Below are positions 52,105 to 60,500 of a stretch of DNA of 64,000 nucleotides, piece by piece. Below the pieces are notes generated by a model. That model had not been told where the DNA came from. It made no database searches and saw nothing but the letters and a program-made list of their open reading frames with translations. The position numbers and the translations under genes were made by a program. Where the stretch lies: IMG/VR virus record IMGVR_UViG_3300008114_000012, positions 124,001-188,000 of that record; one strand, written 5' to 3'. Source of the stretch: a virus. The first letter of the stretch is position 1. Each line of letters begins with the position of its first letter.

Positions 52105-52459
52105 GTTTCTTCTCCATCTTTCGAGCTTCCACTTCAAAGGGGTTGTTCCAATAACCAAACTCTGCGTTGGCCGAAGCATACTTGGTGGTGACAGGTTGTA
52201 AGTAGTGAGTATATTCATGAATGAAGGTGGAGGTCAAACGTCCAACTGTCTTACACTCATTCACACATATGCGAATGTGATTAACGTATGGACAATAGAA
52301 ACCATAGAACCCTTCCCCATCATTACCATAAGAATATGTTAGGTCGCTACGCTTTCTGTTATTAACCCCCATATTCTCATGACACCATTTAGCACAGAAC
52401 CGAAGAACTTTCTTTACTTGTTTCTTGGATAAGGTTGAGGTTTTTGTGTTGCTGTACAT
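52058..52459 (-). CDS. Metallopeptidase-like protein (HEYTH)
   Basis: 133 residues. STFIHEYTHYLQPVTTKYA carries an HExxH zinc signature (H-E-Y-T-H), followed about 20 residues later by NNPFEVEARKMEKK. This is the same layout as 10640-10984. CPYVNHIRICVNECKTVGRL precedes the active site. Proteolysis is possible but unproven. It overlaps the upstream gene by 71 bp. Confidence 0.7.
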   Translation of the reverse strand: MYSNTKTSTLSKKQVKKVLRFCAKWCHENMGVNNRKRSDLTYSYGNDGEGFYGFYCPYVNHIRICVNECKTVGRLTSTFIHEYTHYLQPVTTKYASANAEFGYWNNPFEVEARKMEKKLNRYLLSDLRGKMSK

Positions 52460-52811
52460 TGGTTTTCTTTTTATAGGTTATCTTTCCGAGTTTCGATGAG
52501 TGGATATTGTAGAACTTTAATAAGGTATGAAGGAGGGTATTGTTATATGACCAATAGATATCGTTGTTCCTTCTACGGGTGATGAGAGCTTGACTACGTC
52601 CCCACTGTTTATAGTTGATACACATCTTGGAGTCCTCAATGATATCAACTTCAACATTGACAACACCCCAACTATAACCTTCCCCATAGTTATATGCTAG
52701 CTCCCTAATGGAAACGAAGCGAAAGGTTCCCTTCATAGTTCCATACTCAAAGGGGAAGGTCTGCTTACCGAGTCCCTTCTTAATAATCTTGGTGAGTTGT
52801 TTGTTATCCAT
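52389..52811 (-). CDS. Hypothetical basic protein, 140 aa
   Basis: N-terminus DNKQLTKIIKKGLGKQTFPF is helical and basic; the middle has strands (YSWGVVNVEVDIIEDSKMC). The last about 23 residues overlap the next gene in another frame. A CAAATATA (TATATTTG on the minus strand) lies just upstream of the start. Not recognised. Confidence 0.65.
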   Translation of the reverse strand: MDNKQLTKIIKKGLGKQTFPFEYGTMKGTFRFVSIRELAYNYGEGYSWGVVNVEVDIIEDSKMCINYKQWGRSQALITRRRNNDIYWSYNNTLLHTLLKFYNIHSSKLGKITYKKKTNVQQHKNLNLIQETSKESSSVLC

Positions 52812-53312
52812 GACACAAATATACGGCGAAACTCTTCTCCCACAATGGAATAGTCAAGTAGTTATCAACAAATAAAAATGTTAAATCTCTTGGTTGGTAT
52901 TCATTCCCGCCGTAACTTTGGTTGATGCTTTTCTGTGTGGGGGAAACAATAAAGCATCATGCTAAGTTACGGCCCCCAAGGTTATCCACCAAACAATTTA
53001 ACATATAAACTTCGTTCCTCAGGTCGAGAAGTTATTAACAATGCTTGTATATGTCCCCATTCTGACATGACATCATTAGAGACCATTACAGACAGGGGGG
53101 ACCTATTCTGTCAGACTGTCATAACGGTAGGGGGACTCCCTCATTTACCCCCTATACACGGGGGATACCCCTCCCCTCCCCGTATCCTCCCCCCATATAT
53201 GACATTTTGACGGTCAAAAAGGGGGGGATAATCCCCTAATCAAAGTATGTATATAAAAAAACTTCCAGAAAAATTTTTGGAAAATTTTGGGTATTTATTA
53301 TAAAACACTAAT
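52812..53312. other. G/C-run-rich non-coding region
   Basis: About 500 bp. It contains many runs of four to seven G or C between about 52965 and 53235, e.g. near 53095, 53135 and 53220, in contrast to the AT-rich surroundings. An open frame at 52959-53210 has Pro/Gly-biased composition from these runs and is not convincing. A phage-type TATTTATTATAAAA promoter lies at its right end before 53313. Confidence 0.6.
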
Positions 53313-53690
53313 ATGAAAAAAACAGTTAGACTTACAGAATCAGATTTAGTTAATTTGATTAAGAGAATTATAAAAGAAGAAGAGGGAACGGACTTATCTA
53401 ATGTTAGAGCCGAGTTTATAGATTTAATAAAGAGTATGAATTGGGAGTTTAATCCAAATCATAACATGTCAGGGTTTGCGTTTGTCCCTAAAAAAGGGGA
53501 CATTGGATATAGTGGGTTTAAGCAAGACAGTTTCAATATGTATATTGGCAAACCATTAATCTTTAATGGTAGTGATGATAATGAATATTGTTATTTAGAT
53601 AAGAATAATAATTTTGTTCTCAAGAGATTTGGTAAAAAGTCAACCTCCCCTTTATCATCAGGGATTGGTGGTATTAAGAATTTATTGTGA
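53313..53690 (+). CDS. Leader-bearing protein, 125 aa
   Basis: Leader KKTVRLTESDLVNLIKRIIK then EEEG. The body (EFIDLIKSMNWEFNPNHNMS…) is mixed alpha/beta. Preceded by TATTTATTATAAAA. First of a run of tagged short genes to 58036; ends before a terminator. Confidence 0.75.
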   Translation: MKKTVRLTESDLVNLIKRIIKEEEGTDLSNVRAEFIDLIKSMNWEFNPNHNMSGFAFVPKKGDIGYSGFKQDSFNMYIGKPLIFNGSDDNEYCYLDKNNNFVLKRFGKKSTSPLSSGIGGIKNLL

Positions 53691-53726
53691 GATATTAACC
53701 CCTCCGATGATAGTATTGTCGGACCG

Positions 53727-53752
53727 ACCCCTCCCACAAAGAGGGGTTTTTT
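53727..53752 (+). terminator. Rho-independent terminator
   Basis: ACCCCTC-CCACAAA-GAGGGGT followed by TTTTTATTTT. Confidence 0.85.
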
Positions 53753-53858
53753 ATTTTCCCGTATATTGACCCCCCATTCTATAAAGGTCCCATATACTGA
53801 AAAAAAATTTCTGGAAAAAATTTGATAAATTGGGAACTGTGTATTATCCTTATACTCT

Positions 53859-53984
53859 ATGAAAAATTTCTTTATTAAATATAAGAAACCTATTGTGGTA
53901 ACATTGTCTATAACCATCCTTCAACTGCTTTTTGGGTTTGACCCCAAGTTTACATTGATTAATATTATTTGGTTATTTCTATAA
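53859..53984 (+). CDS. Short membrane protein, 41 aa
   Basis: Reads MKNFFIKYKKPIVVTLSITI and continues through a second hydrophobic stretch (LINIIWLFL). A basic N-terminus followed by one or two membrane helices. Its size fits a small holin or anchor. It is too short for many gene finders but has a clear ATG and stop. Confidence 0.55.
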   Translation: MKNFFIKYKKPIVVTLSITILQLLFGFDPKFTLINIIWLFL

Positions 53985-54059
53985 TTTTTTCCCTTCGGGT
54001 TGTCAATCCCCCTACCCCCTTTTTTGTTTTATGATATATTTATATATAAAATTAATAAT
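53985..54059 (+). repeat. C-rich leader cassette, copy 1
   Basis: ATTTTTTCCCTTCGGG, then a CCCCCTACCCCC tract, TTTTTT and a phage-type promoter. Similar cassettes precede 54538, 54909, 55310 and 55920. CCCTTCGGG can form a tiny hairpin with a UUCG loop. Confidence 0.7.
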
Positions 54060-54434
54060 ATGAAAAAAGTTATAAGATTAACCGAATCGGATTTAGTTCG
54101 TTTAGTAAAACAAGTTATAAATGAGCAATCTATTCCTGAACCCGAAAAGATTTCCGCTGACCATGCTAAATTTGAGGAATATGTAAAGACAAAATGGGGT
54201 TGGAAGGAAGACCCTTATGCTTCAATTGACTTTGAAGGAGGTGATAACAAGTTTACAATATGTGATGGTCCGTGTGGTTCACTTATTCCTGGTACAGATG
54301 TTAATAGTGTTACATGGGATGGAAAAACTAAAACGGTATATGGAACCGTATCATTTGGAGTTGACCCCAAACCAATTTCATGGAGTTATAAATTTAACCA
54401 AATGAAAACATGGTTTGATTCTTCTTTCGGATAA
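54060..54434 (+). CDS. Leader-bearing protein, 124 aa
   Basis: Starts at the ATG at 54060 with KKVIRLTESDLVRLVKQVIN then EQ, a canonical leader with INEQ end. The body is beta-rich (DNKFTICDGPCGSLIPG, KTVYGTVSFGVDP), with a Cys pair. A terminator follows at 54461. Confidence 0.78.
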   Translation: MKKVIRLTESDLVRLVKQVINEQSIPEPEKISADHAKFEEYVKTKWGWKEDPYASIDFEGGDNKFTICDGPCGSLIPGTDVNSVTWDGKTKTVYGTVSFGVDPKPISWSYKFNQMKTWFDSSFG

Positions 54435-54460
54435 ATCAAATATGATTCATTAAAAATACA

Positions 54461-54488
54461 CCCCCTATTCAATGAGTAGGGGTTTTTT
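54461..54488 (+). terminator. Rho-independent terminator
   Basis: CCCCTA-TTCAATGAG-TAGGGG then TTTTTT. Confidence 0.8.
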
Positions 54489-54537
54489 GTTTTCTATAAC
54501 ACGACCCCCTTTTTTATTCTGATATATTTATTCTTAT

Positions 54538-54846
54538 ATGAGATATATTATAACGGAAGAACAAAATAATATTATTCGTGTCCTACGAAGAATTGACCAA
54601 GACCATGATTTGATTCAGGATATTGTTGTTGAGGGAATGGAAATGTATTTGTGTGATTATGACCCCTTTAATTATTTTTATGAATTTTTATGTCGGAACT
54701 CAGCATTTACTTATCTTTTAAATTATTTTGATAACCCACGTCAAGAAGGGTTCATGAAAATGGAAGATTATATGACTGATTATATTAAGGAAAACTTTAA
54801 GGAAATGATTGTTACCTATTGGGAAGATAATAAGGAATATTGTTAA
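54538..54846 (+). CDS. Leader-bearing hypothetical protein, 102 aa
   Basis: Leader RYIITEEQNNIIRVLRRIDQ; acidic, aromatic-rich helical body. Preceded by a partial C-rich cassette and TATTTATTCTTAT, three bases before the ATG. Confidence 0.72.
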   Translation: MRYIITEEQNNIIRVLRRIDQDHDLIQDIVVEGMEMYLCDYDPFNYFYEFLCRNSAFTYLLNYFDNPRQEGFMKMEDYMTDYIKENFKEMIVTYWEDNKEYC

Positions 54847-54847
54847 A

Positions 54848-54908
54848 AAATTTTTTTCCGTTCCGATTCCCCCTACCCCCTTTTTTATTTTGATGTATTT
54901 ATTGTTAT
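54848..54908 (+). repeat. C-rich leader cassette, copy 3
   Basis: TTTTTTTCCGTTCCGATT, then CCCCCTACCCCC, TTTTTT and TGTATTTATTGTTAT, directly before the ATG at 54909. Compare 53985-54059 and 55248-55309. A shorter relative (copy 2) is at 54495-54537. Confidence 0.7.
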
Positions 54909-55247
54909 ATGAATCTCACAGAATTATCACATGTTTTAACGAAGGTGTATAACAAACTTGGAAACAAGTATCTTGTTGATAATTATATTACCGAGCCGTT
55001 TGAGTTTGAGGTTAAGGTAAAATATGGTGACCCATATGAATATTATAAGTATTATGCCGAGGTTTATAGTATTCCTGATATGCCACATGATTTTAGGTAT
55101 AGACCTGAAGTTAGAAAAGAAAAAAAGAAGTATGCCGTTGGAGCCGATATTAGCGTTGTTGGGAGTGATTTTAAAAGTATGATTGAATATGTTGACCCTG
55201 AAAAGAAACAGTCCATTGGTGTTAACTTTATGAATGTTAAAAAATAA
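54909..55247 (+). CDS. Hypothetical protein, 112 aa
   Basis: Starts NLTELSHVLTKVYNKLGNKY, a weaker leader-like helix. Tyr-rich body with strands. Located among the tagged genes and driven by the same cassette type. Confidence 0.7.
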   Translation: MNLTELSHVLTKVYNKLGNKYLVDNYITEPFEFEVKVKYGDPYEYYKYYAEVYSIPDMPHDFRYRPEVRKEKKKYAVGADISVVGSDFKSMIEYVDPEKKQSIGVNFMNVKK

Positions 55248-55309
55248 TTTTTTCCCTTCGGGTTTGTAATCCCCCTACCCCCTTTTTTGTTTGAGATATA
55301 TTTATCTAT
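55248..55309 (+). repeat. C-rich leader cassette, copy 4
   Basis: TTTTTTCCCTTCGGG, CCCCCTACCCCC, TTTTTT, then GATATATTTATCTAT ending at the ATG at 55310. Nearly identical to copy 1. Confidence 0.75.
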
Positions 55310-55849
55310 ATGAAATACATTCTTACGGAGTCACAGTATGCTGGGCTGATGAAACTAATTAAAAAACAAGAAGAGGATTTGAGTTTTTTGAAAAGTAGTG
55401 TGGTCTCTACAATCGAACATGACGTAACAGATTTTTTAAACTCCAAGTTTCAAGGTAGATTTGGACACTATGGTTATACGCAATATCCCGTATTTTTTAT
55501 TTATCCTGATAAATTAACCTCTGAACTTACAAAATATAATAGGAGAGAACCGGCTTTGGTTATTGCTTATAATATAAAAAAATCTACAGGCAAAGTTGAA
55601 ATTAATATTTTTTGGAATACTAAAGTGAGTTTTAATTATAAAACAGAAGATGGTAAATGGAAAAGAAATAAGTATCCCCAAAATACCATTAAGTGGGATT
55701 ATATGAATAACCCTGACGGAGAAGAGGAATTCTTATCTAAATTGGAAAAGACCATTAACGGAAGAATAAGTGAAAGGGCTCAAAACAAAATTATTGATGA
55801 TTTTGAAAAACTTTATAGAGAAGAATATCAAACTAGTATATTAAATTAA
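55310..55849 (+). CDS. Leader-bearing hypothetical protein, 179 aa
   Basis: Leader KYILTESQYAGLMKLIKKQ. The body has strands (YPVFFIYPDKL, EINIFWNTKVSF) and a helical C-terminus. No family recognised. Confidence 0.75.
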   Translation: MKYILTESQYAGLMKLIKKQEEDLSFLKSSVVSTIEHDVTDFLNSKFQGRFGHYGYTQYPVFFIYPDKLTSELTKYNRREPALVIAYNIKKSTGKVEINIFWNTKVSFNYKTEDGKWKRNKYPQNTIKWDYMNNPDGEEEFLSKLEKTINGRISERAQNKIIDDFEKLYREEYQTSILN

Positions 55850-55919
55850 TTTTCTAAAATTTTTTCCTTCGGGCCGGCAATCCCATACCCACTTTTTTAT
55901 TTCCGATATATTTATATAT
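55850..55919 (+). repeat. C-rich leader cassette, copy 5 (diverged)
   Basis: TTTTTTCCTTCGGGCC, a shorter CCCATACCC tract, TTTTTT and GATATATTTATATAT up to the ATG at 55920. Confidence 0.65.
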
Positions 55920-56291
55920 ATGAAAAAGATAATTAGACTTACCGAATCCGAACTAATCAAAGTTGTAAAACGTATTATTAACGAACAGCATTTTGATGAA
56001 TTTATGACATCATCTGAAACATCTTCAGTCTCTAATGTCGTACAAAATCTTGAAAGAGAAATGGGTGATTACAAAAATAAAATGGATGGATTTTTATCCG
56101 ATTTGAAATCATCAGGTGATATTGATTGGAATAGATTCTTGAAGCAAGTTAGAAATCAAACAAGTGAAATATTTCATAAGTATGATGATGAATCTTTATC
56201 TAGGGAGGACTCATTAAACCTCTTCAATACATTCTCCCAACTCCAATCAAACCTTCTTAATCATTATAAAGGACAATACAGAAATTCTTAA
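55920..56291 (+). CDS. Leader-bearing protein, 123 aa
   Basis: Leader KKIIRLTESELIKVVKRIIN then EQ. The body is a helical, Ser/Asn-rich protein, possibly a coiled coil. INEQ end as in 54060 and 57143. Confidence 0.75.
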   Translation: MKKIIRLTESELIKVVKRIINEQHFDEFMTSSETSSVSNVVQNLEREMGDYKNKMDGFLSDLKSSGDIDWNRFLKQVRNQTSEIFHKYDDESLSREDSLNLFNTFSQLQSNLLNHYKGQYRNS

Positions 56292-56304
56292 TTAATATAA
56301 TATT

Positions 56305-56583
56305 ATGAAAAAGATAATTAGACTTACAGAATCAGATTTAACAAGAATTGTTAAACGTGCTATTAACGAATCGGACCGAGCTTATGGTCATGAAGAAATA
56401 GGTAAACTATATTCTAAATTGGGAGACGATGAGGATGTTGAATTGAGTGACGAGTCTGGCGAATTGTCAGGTGGGATTGTTAAGAAGATTGACTATGTAA
56501 AGAATATGCTGAGAAAAGCCATAAAGAATGAGGATTGGGAAATGGTTAATAGAGCCATGAGTTATCTTAACATGAAATTATAA
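56305..56583 (+). CDS. Leader-bearing protein, 92 aa
   Basis: Leader KKIIRLTESDLTRIVKRAIN then ES. Short acidic body and a helical C-terminus (LRKAIKNEDWEMVNRAMSYL). The leader DNA is nearly identical to that of 55920, suggesting duplication of this segment. Confidence 0.75.
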   Translation: MKKIIRLTESDLTRIVKRAINESDRAYGHEEIGKLYSKLGDDEDVELSDESGELSGGIVKKIDYVKNMLRKAIKNEDWEMVNRAMSYLNMKL

Positions 56584-56599
56584 AAAATAGTTTTTTCAT

Positions 56600-56615
56600 T
56601 ATATTTATAATAAAA
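56600..56615 (+). promoter_or_regulatory. Phage-type promoter (TATATTTATAATAAAA)
   Basis: Perfect consensus, eight bases before the ATG at 56624. Confidence 0.65.
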
Positions 56616-56623
56616 CAATTATA

Positions 56624-56878
56624 ATGGGAAAAAAAATTCGATTGACCGAATCTGAGTTAACCAAATTAATAAAGAAAATGATTTCGGAAGACTTGGAAAT
56701 GATGGACGTTTCCTCAGATTCTGATTATTATAAAGCAAGAAAACGAGAAGTATCCATACCCAAAGACGATTTGGCGTTACTAGGTCATATGGCCACAAGG
56801 TATTGTGAAAGAAAAGAAAATCTACCAGATTGTCAAAGAGTTCAGGATTTGTATTCCCGTTATCAATTATTTATGTAA
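56624..56878 (+). CDS. Leader-bearing protein, 84 aa
   Basis: Leader GKKIRLTESELTKLIKKMIS then ED. Short body with two Cys and a helical end (MATRYCERKENLPDCQRV). Confidence 0.72.
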   Translation: MGKKIRLTESELTKLIKKMISEDLEMMDVSSDSDYYKARKREVSIPKDDLALLGHMATRYCERKENLPDCQRVQDLYSRYQLFM

Positions 56879-56889
56879 AATTAAAGAAA

Positions 56890-57138
56890 ATGAAAAAACC
56901 TATTAGATTAACCGAATCCGACCTTAATAGAATTGTTAAAAAAACAATTATGGAAATGGGAGGTATGACCAATTCAATTGAGATGTATGACTTCAATAAA
57001 AGAAAAATGATAAATGGATTACATCAATTGAAATCCTCCATAGATAGTGGAGATAATGAAACTGCATCACATATTGTACAAGTTTTACTTTTAACATTAA
57101 ACGAACTTGATTCTTATGTTGATGAAATGAAAAGATAA
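56890..57138 (+). CDS. Leader-bearing protein, 82 aa
   Basis: Starts at the ATG at 56890 with KKPIRLTESDLNRIVKKTI then MEM. Helical body resembling that of 56305 in its C-terminal pattern (HQLKSSIDSGDNETASHI versus a similar KAIKNEDWEMVNRAM helix). Confidence 0.72.
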   Translation: MKKPIRLTESDLNRIVKKTIMEMGGMTNSIEMYDFNKRKMINGLHQLKSSIDSGDNETASHIVQVLLLTLNELDSYVDEMKR

Positions 57139-57142
57139 CATT

Positions 57143-58036
57143 ATGAAAAATTTATATTTTTTAGACAACTCAGAAAGAGAAAGAATTCTCAATCTACATG
57201 AATCGGCAACCAAGAATCAATATTTGATTAACGAACAATCGGCAGATAAAGATATTGCCGGTAGAATATATAAAGCATCGTATGGACCTGGTACAGGTAG
57301 TGATTTTTTAACCGCAATACAAGCAATATCTAGTTTACAACAATTGAAAAATGTTGATGCTCTTTTGAAGAGTGGTTATGGTCAACTTGGTCTACAAGGT
57401 CAAATTAACGATGAATTTAACCCACAAGAAGCAACCGATAGAGCAAGCTTAAAGGCGTTTCAGAGTCACTTGGCTAAACTTGGTGCTACGATGACATTCG
57501 ACCAAAATAGAAACGAAAGTGTTGTTATTAATTACCAATCAACCGTTCAAGCTCAACCTGAGACACAAAAAACAGAAGAGCAACAAGTGGCTGATTGGTC
57601 ACAAAAATTCCCATGTGTTGTAAACTATCCCGGAGCCCAAAAAATTGCCAATCCCCGTACCGATACTAATGTTTCAGGCACTGTTGCTTATAAAATAGGT
57701 GAATTTACTTATTTTATTGATGGTAACCAATATGGTAAAGGAAGTTATAGTACCTACACATGTGATGATGCATTTTTCAAAAATTCGTCAAGAGTACAAG
57801 CCAATCCAGAACAAAAGGGAGGTAAGACAAGTGGTGCTCCACAACCTTACAAACATGCTCAACATGTAACAAATGTTCAGAACAAATTAAAGGAGATTGA
57901 CCCGGCCTTCGCTGGTGGAGTTACAAAAACAGGTCAAATGGACCAAGCTACTATAAACAAGCTCATGGAAATACTTATGTCAAAAAAGATGCCTGAGACT
58001 AAAGTTGAGACACCGGCTCCTGAAGCTGAAGGTTAA
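57143..58036 (+). CDS. Peptidoglycan-binding-like protein with leader
   Basis: 297 residues. N-terminus LDNSERERILNLHESATKNQ then YLINEQS, a leader of the RILNLHE class ending in INEQ. The C-terminus (VQNKLKEIDPAFAGGVTKTG, then MDQATINKLMEI) resembles a PG_binding_1 domain. A middle region has DWSQKFPCVVNYPGA and a Cys pair. It probably binds the cell wall or is a virion component. Confidence 0.75.
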   Translation: MKNLYFLDNSERERILNLHESATKNQYLINEQSADKDIAGRIYKASYGPGTGSDFLTAIQAISSLQQLKNVDALLKSGYGQLGLQGQINDEFNPQEATDRASLKAFQSHLAKLGATMTFDQNRNESVVINYQSTVQAQPETQKTEEQQVADWSQKFPCVVNYPGAQKIANPRTDTNVSGTVAYKIGEFTYFIDGNQYGKGSYSTYTCDDAFFKNSSRVQANPEQKGGKTSGAPQPYKHAQHVTNVQNKLKEIDPAFAGGVTKTGQMDQATINKLMEILMSKKMPETKVETPAPEAEG

Positions 58037-58050
58037 AAAAGATACCAATT

Positions 58051-59262
58051 ATGAAATTTATAATTACCGAAGAGGAAAAAAAATATATTAAGGGACTCTA
58101 TGGGTTGATAACTGAACAGACCAATGTTTCTAATGTTGTCATACCCGACAATATTTTGGAATATTCATATGACGAATGGGTAAAATGGTATAATGAAAAT
58201 ATAAAACCATTCAACTCTACAACTCTAAGGAAAATAGTAAAAAATCGTATACCCGATAACCCTGATTTATTATTATCAGATGGTATAAGAAGCATCACTA
58301 AAACTCCGGATGATAGAAGTAAATTCAATGGATTATTGAAAAAGTTTAACACTCCTCTATCTTCAAGTGCGACTATTTCAGAAAGAGATTCATTAATTTC
58401 AGCCTTCGAGCTAGCTCAAAATCTTGTTAATGAAGTTTATGAAAAATGGAATGATAGTTTGAAAAAAAATATGGTATTAACCATAACAGAAACAACAGAA
58501 ACCGTTCCTGGCGAATCTATCGGTGGTACGGTAGAATTCCCAATTGAATGGAATCCTGATACCAATATTCAGTTATATGTTAATAATGAGTGGGAGTTGT
58601 CTCCAGAAGCCATTGAATCTTATAATCAAAATATTCTAAGTAAAGTAAATATTGCGAAAGAACAATTCCCAAATGCGATAATATCATTGAAGTCATTGGA
58701 TATTCAAACTTCTGCATCAAGATATAGAAATACCGGGCGGGCATCCGATTTAACTTTTCAAGAGCTATCAGGATATAGAAACAATTCTGCCAAAGATTAT
58801 ATAATTAATTCATTAAAAGAAAATGGTGTCACCGAGACGGATACCGTAACCCCAACTCAACAATATTTAGGAAGTAATGGTGATGGTACCACAGGACCTA
58901 ATCCTCCTGAGCCAAATGCTTATGTTAATGGAGGTAATGTTAAAATGAATACAACATCTACCGAACCAAGAAACCAATTTGGAGAACCTCACGCAACACC
59001 TGAAGAATATAACCAATACAAATATTTAAAAGTGAAAATTGTTTTAGCCGCCACGATAGAGACAGAGGAAACCACACAGTCACCTGTTGAAGTTTTCAAT
59101 TACTCATTGGATATTGACGGTAAAATTATACCACCACCAACTCCGGTTAAAAGACCAAAACCAAAAGGTAAGTCATCCTCATTTAATTTCAGGGATAAAT
59201 TAGCAGGATTTTTGAGTATAAATCCTAAATTATGTGCCGCTTATCAATCAGGAGGAAACTAA
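58051..59262 (+). CDS. Leader-bearing large protein, 403 aa
   Basis: Leader KFIITEEEKKYIKGLYGLIT then EQT. The body includes an OmpA-like or outer-surface-like stretch (SKVNIAKEQFPNAIISLKSL, then SASRYRNTGRASDLTF) reminiscent of a substrate-binding fold, a Gly/Pro-rich linker (near 285-300) and a basic end. I cannot name the family. It converges on 59248 with 15 bp overlap. Confidence 0.75.
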   Translation: MKFIITEEEKKYIKGLYGLITEQTNVSNVVIPDNILEYSYDEWVKWYNENIKPFNSTTLRKIVKNRIPDNPDLLLSDGIRSITKTPDDRSKFNGLLKKFNTPLSSSATISERDSLISAFELAQNLVNEVYEKWNDSLKKNMVLTITETTETVPGESIGGTVEFPIEWNPDTNIQLYVNNEWELSPEAIESYNQNILSKVNIAKEQFPNAIISLKSLDIQTSASRYRNTGRASDLTFQELSGYRNNSAKDYIINSLKENGVTETDTVTPTQQYLGSNGDGTTGPNPPEPNAYVNGGNVKMNTTSTEPRNQFGEPHATPEEYNQYKYLKVKIVLAATIETEETTQSPVEVFNYSLDIDGKIIPPPTPVKRPKPKGKSSSFNFRDKLAGFLSINPKLCAAYQSGGN

Positions 59263-59841
59263 TACAAAACAAGCGACCATTTCGTTTTCTTTATTGTATG
59301 AGATGCCCACTGCAAAAGTTTGACCATCACTCAATAATGTGTCATTATGACCAGGACTTAATATCCAGCATTTTAACACTACCAAACTCAAACAGTCATA
59401 ATAATTCATTCCTTCTTCATAAACAATAAGGACGGGATAAATCATGTGACCCATCATTAGGTTTTCACGAACGTCAACATAATTAACACCATACAAATCG
59501 CATCTCTCATCAACGTCTTCTTTTGAAGATGTAGGTTGTTTGTGGTCCAAGTAACCATTCTTCAAACAGTAAGAAGATTGTTCAGTTGCAACCTTTACGA
59601 TTGATTTATCGTATGAAACAAATTCTAAACCTTTTGATTTACGGTATTTATTGTAATTTTTTTCAAAATACACATTGAATGAATCAATCGAGAACGTCTT
59701 TACGTTCGGTTTAATAACCAACATAGTTTTTTCTAATTCGTCAACTGTCATTACTTTATTGCCCAAAGTTTTTTCTGTGGATTGACAGTATGAAAAAATG
59801 TTCAGGGACAAAAAAAGTGAGGTAATTAATAGTGGTTTCAT
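59248..59841 (-). CDS. Secreted CAP (SCP/PR-1)-domain-like protein
   Basis: 197 residues. Signal peptide at residues 1-19. The mature protein shows the CAP-like series: FEKNYNKYRKSKGLEFVSYD, a YCLKNGYLDHKQP helix, RENLMMG and CWILSPGHNDTLLSDGQTFA with a conserved His, then a final strand. CAP proteins are secreted and have lipid- or peptide-related roles. Unusual for a phage; possibly an envelope-modifying factor. Confidence 0.78.
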   Translation of the reverse strand: MKPLLITSLFLSLNIFSYCQSTEKTLGNKVMTVDELEKTMLVIKPNVKTFSIDSFNVYFEKNYNKYRKSKGLEFVSYDKSIVKVATEQSSYCLKNGYLDHKQPTSSKEDVDERCDLYGVNYVDVRENLMMGHMIYPVLIVYEEGMNYYDCLSLVVLKCWILSPGHNDTLLSDGQTFAVGISYNKENEMVACFVLVSS

Positions 59842-60218
59842 TTTGTTATATGATATTCTAAAGTATCTAAAATTTGTACAACACCTACAGTATTATAATC
59901 CCAAAATTCACTCCCAACAGGAATGGTTTGTTCGTATGTTAAATTATTACGCAAATCTAATACCAAAAAACGATTTTTGGGTAAGGTGTCGATAAAAATA
60001 CTATCTACGATAATAAATTCTACATCAACATTTGTGTTCTCAAGAAGTTTTACATCATCTTCAGTTACTTCTGACAAACTTTGTTCAAATGAATTATCAA
60101 TAATACGTTCGTATTTTTTTTTACTAATACGAGAACCGTCAGACAACTGAACATTCTTTCTTGTTACACAAGATGATGTTAGTAGAATTACTATGATATA
60201 TGTGAATATATTTTTCAT
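59838..60218 (-). CDS. Lipoprotein, 126 aa
   Basis: Signal and lipobox: KNIFTYIIVILLTSSCVTRK with the lipidated Cys at about 17. The mature domain is mixed alpha/beta. Together with 59248 it forms an exported pair, overlapping by 4 bp. Role unknown; superinfection or envelope function is possible. Confidence 0.78.
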   Translation of the reverse strand: MKNIFTYIIVILLTSSCVTRKNVQLSDGSRISKKKYERIIDNSFEQSLSEVTEDDVKLLENTNVDVEFIIVDSIFIDTLPKNRFLVLDLRNNLTYEQTIPVGSEFWDYNTVGVVQILDTLEYHITK

Positions 60219-60290
60219 TATTTCCTACAAATATACTAAATTTTTTCATATCCAATTTTTTTTCTTAAAATTTTTTCCTATAATTAATTT

Positions 60291-60491
60291 ATGAATATAA
60301 ATTTTGAAACCCCCCAACTAATGTTTAAACTCACCAAGTATTTTGGTGAAATGGAAGATGGACGAACATTTGCTATAGTTGTTCGTTCAGGAGATGATTA
60401 TGATTCAGTGGAAGATATTGAAACTGATGACGATGAATTCACACAAGAAGAGCTTGATGCTATTGAAAAAAGTTTTTATGATTCTTTATAA
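60291..60491 (+). CDS. Hypothetical acidic protein, 66 aa
   Basis: Starts NINFETPQLMFKLTKYFGEM, ends in an acidic helix (DDDEFTQEELDAIEKSFYD). Not recognised. Confidence 0.68.
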   Translation: MNINFETPQLMFKLTKYFGEMEDGRTFAIVVRSGDDYDSVEDIETDDDEFTQEELDAIEKSFYDSL

Positions 60492-60500
60492 TTTATAACT

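Noticed and set aside
52959-53210. Open frame of 83 codons on the plus strand
   Set aside because: Composition (Pro/Gly/Ile-rich) simply reflects G/C runs. It has no leader or promoter, and the translation does not resemble a folded protein.
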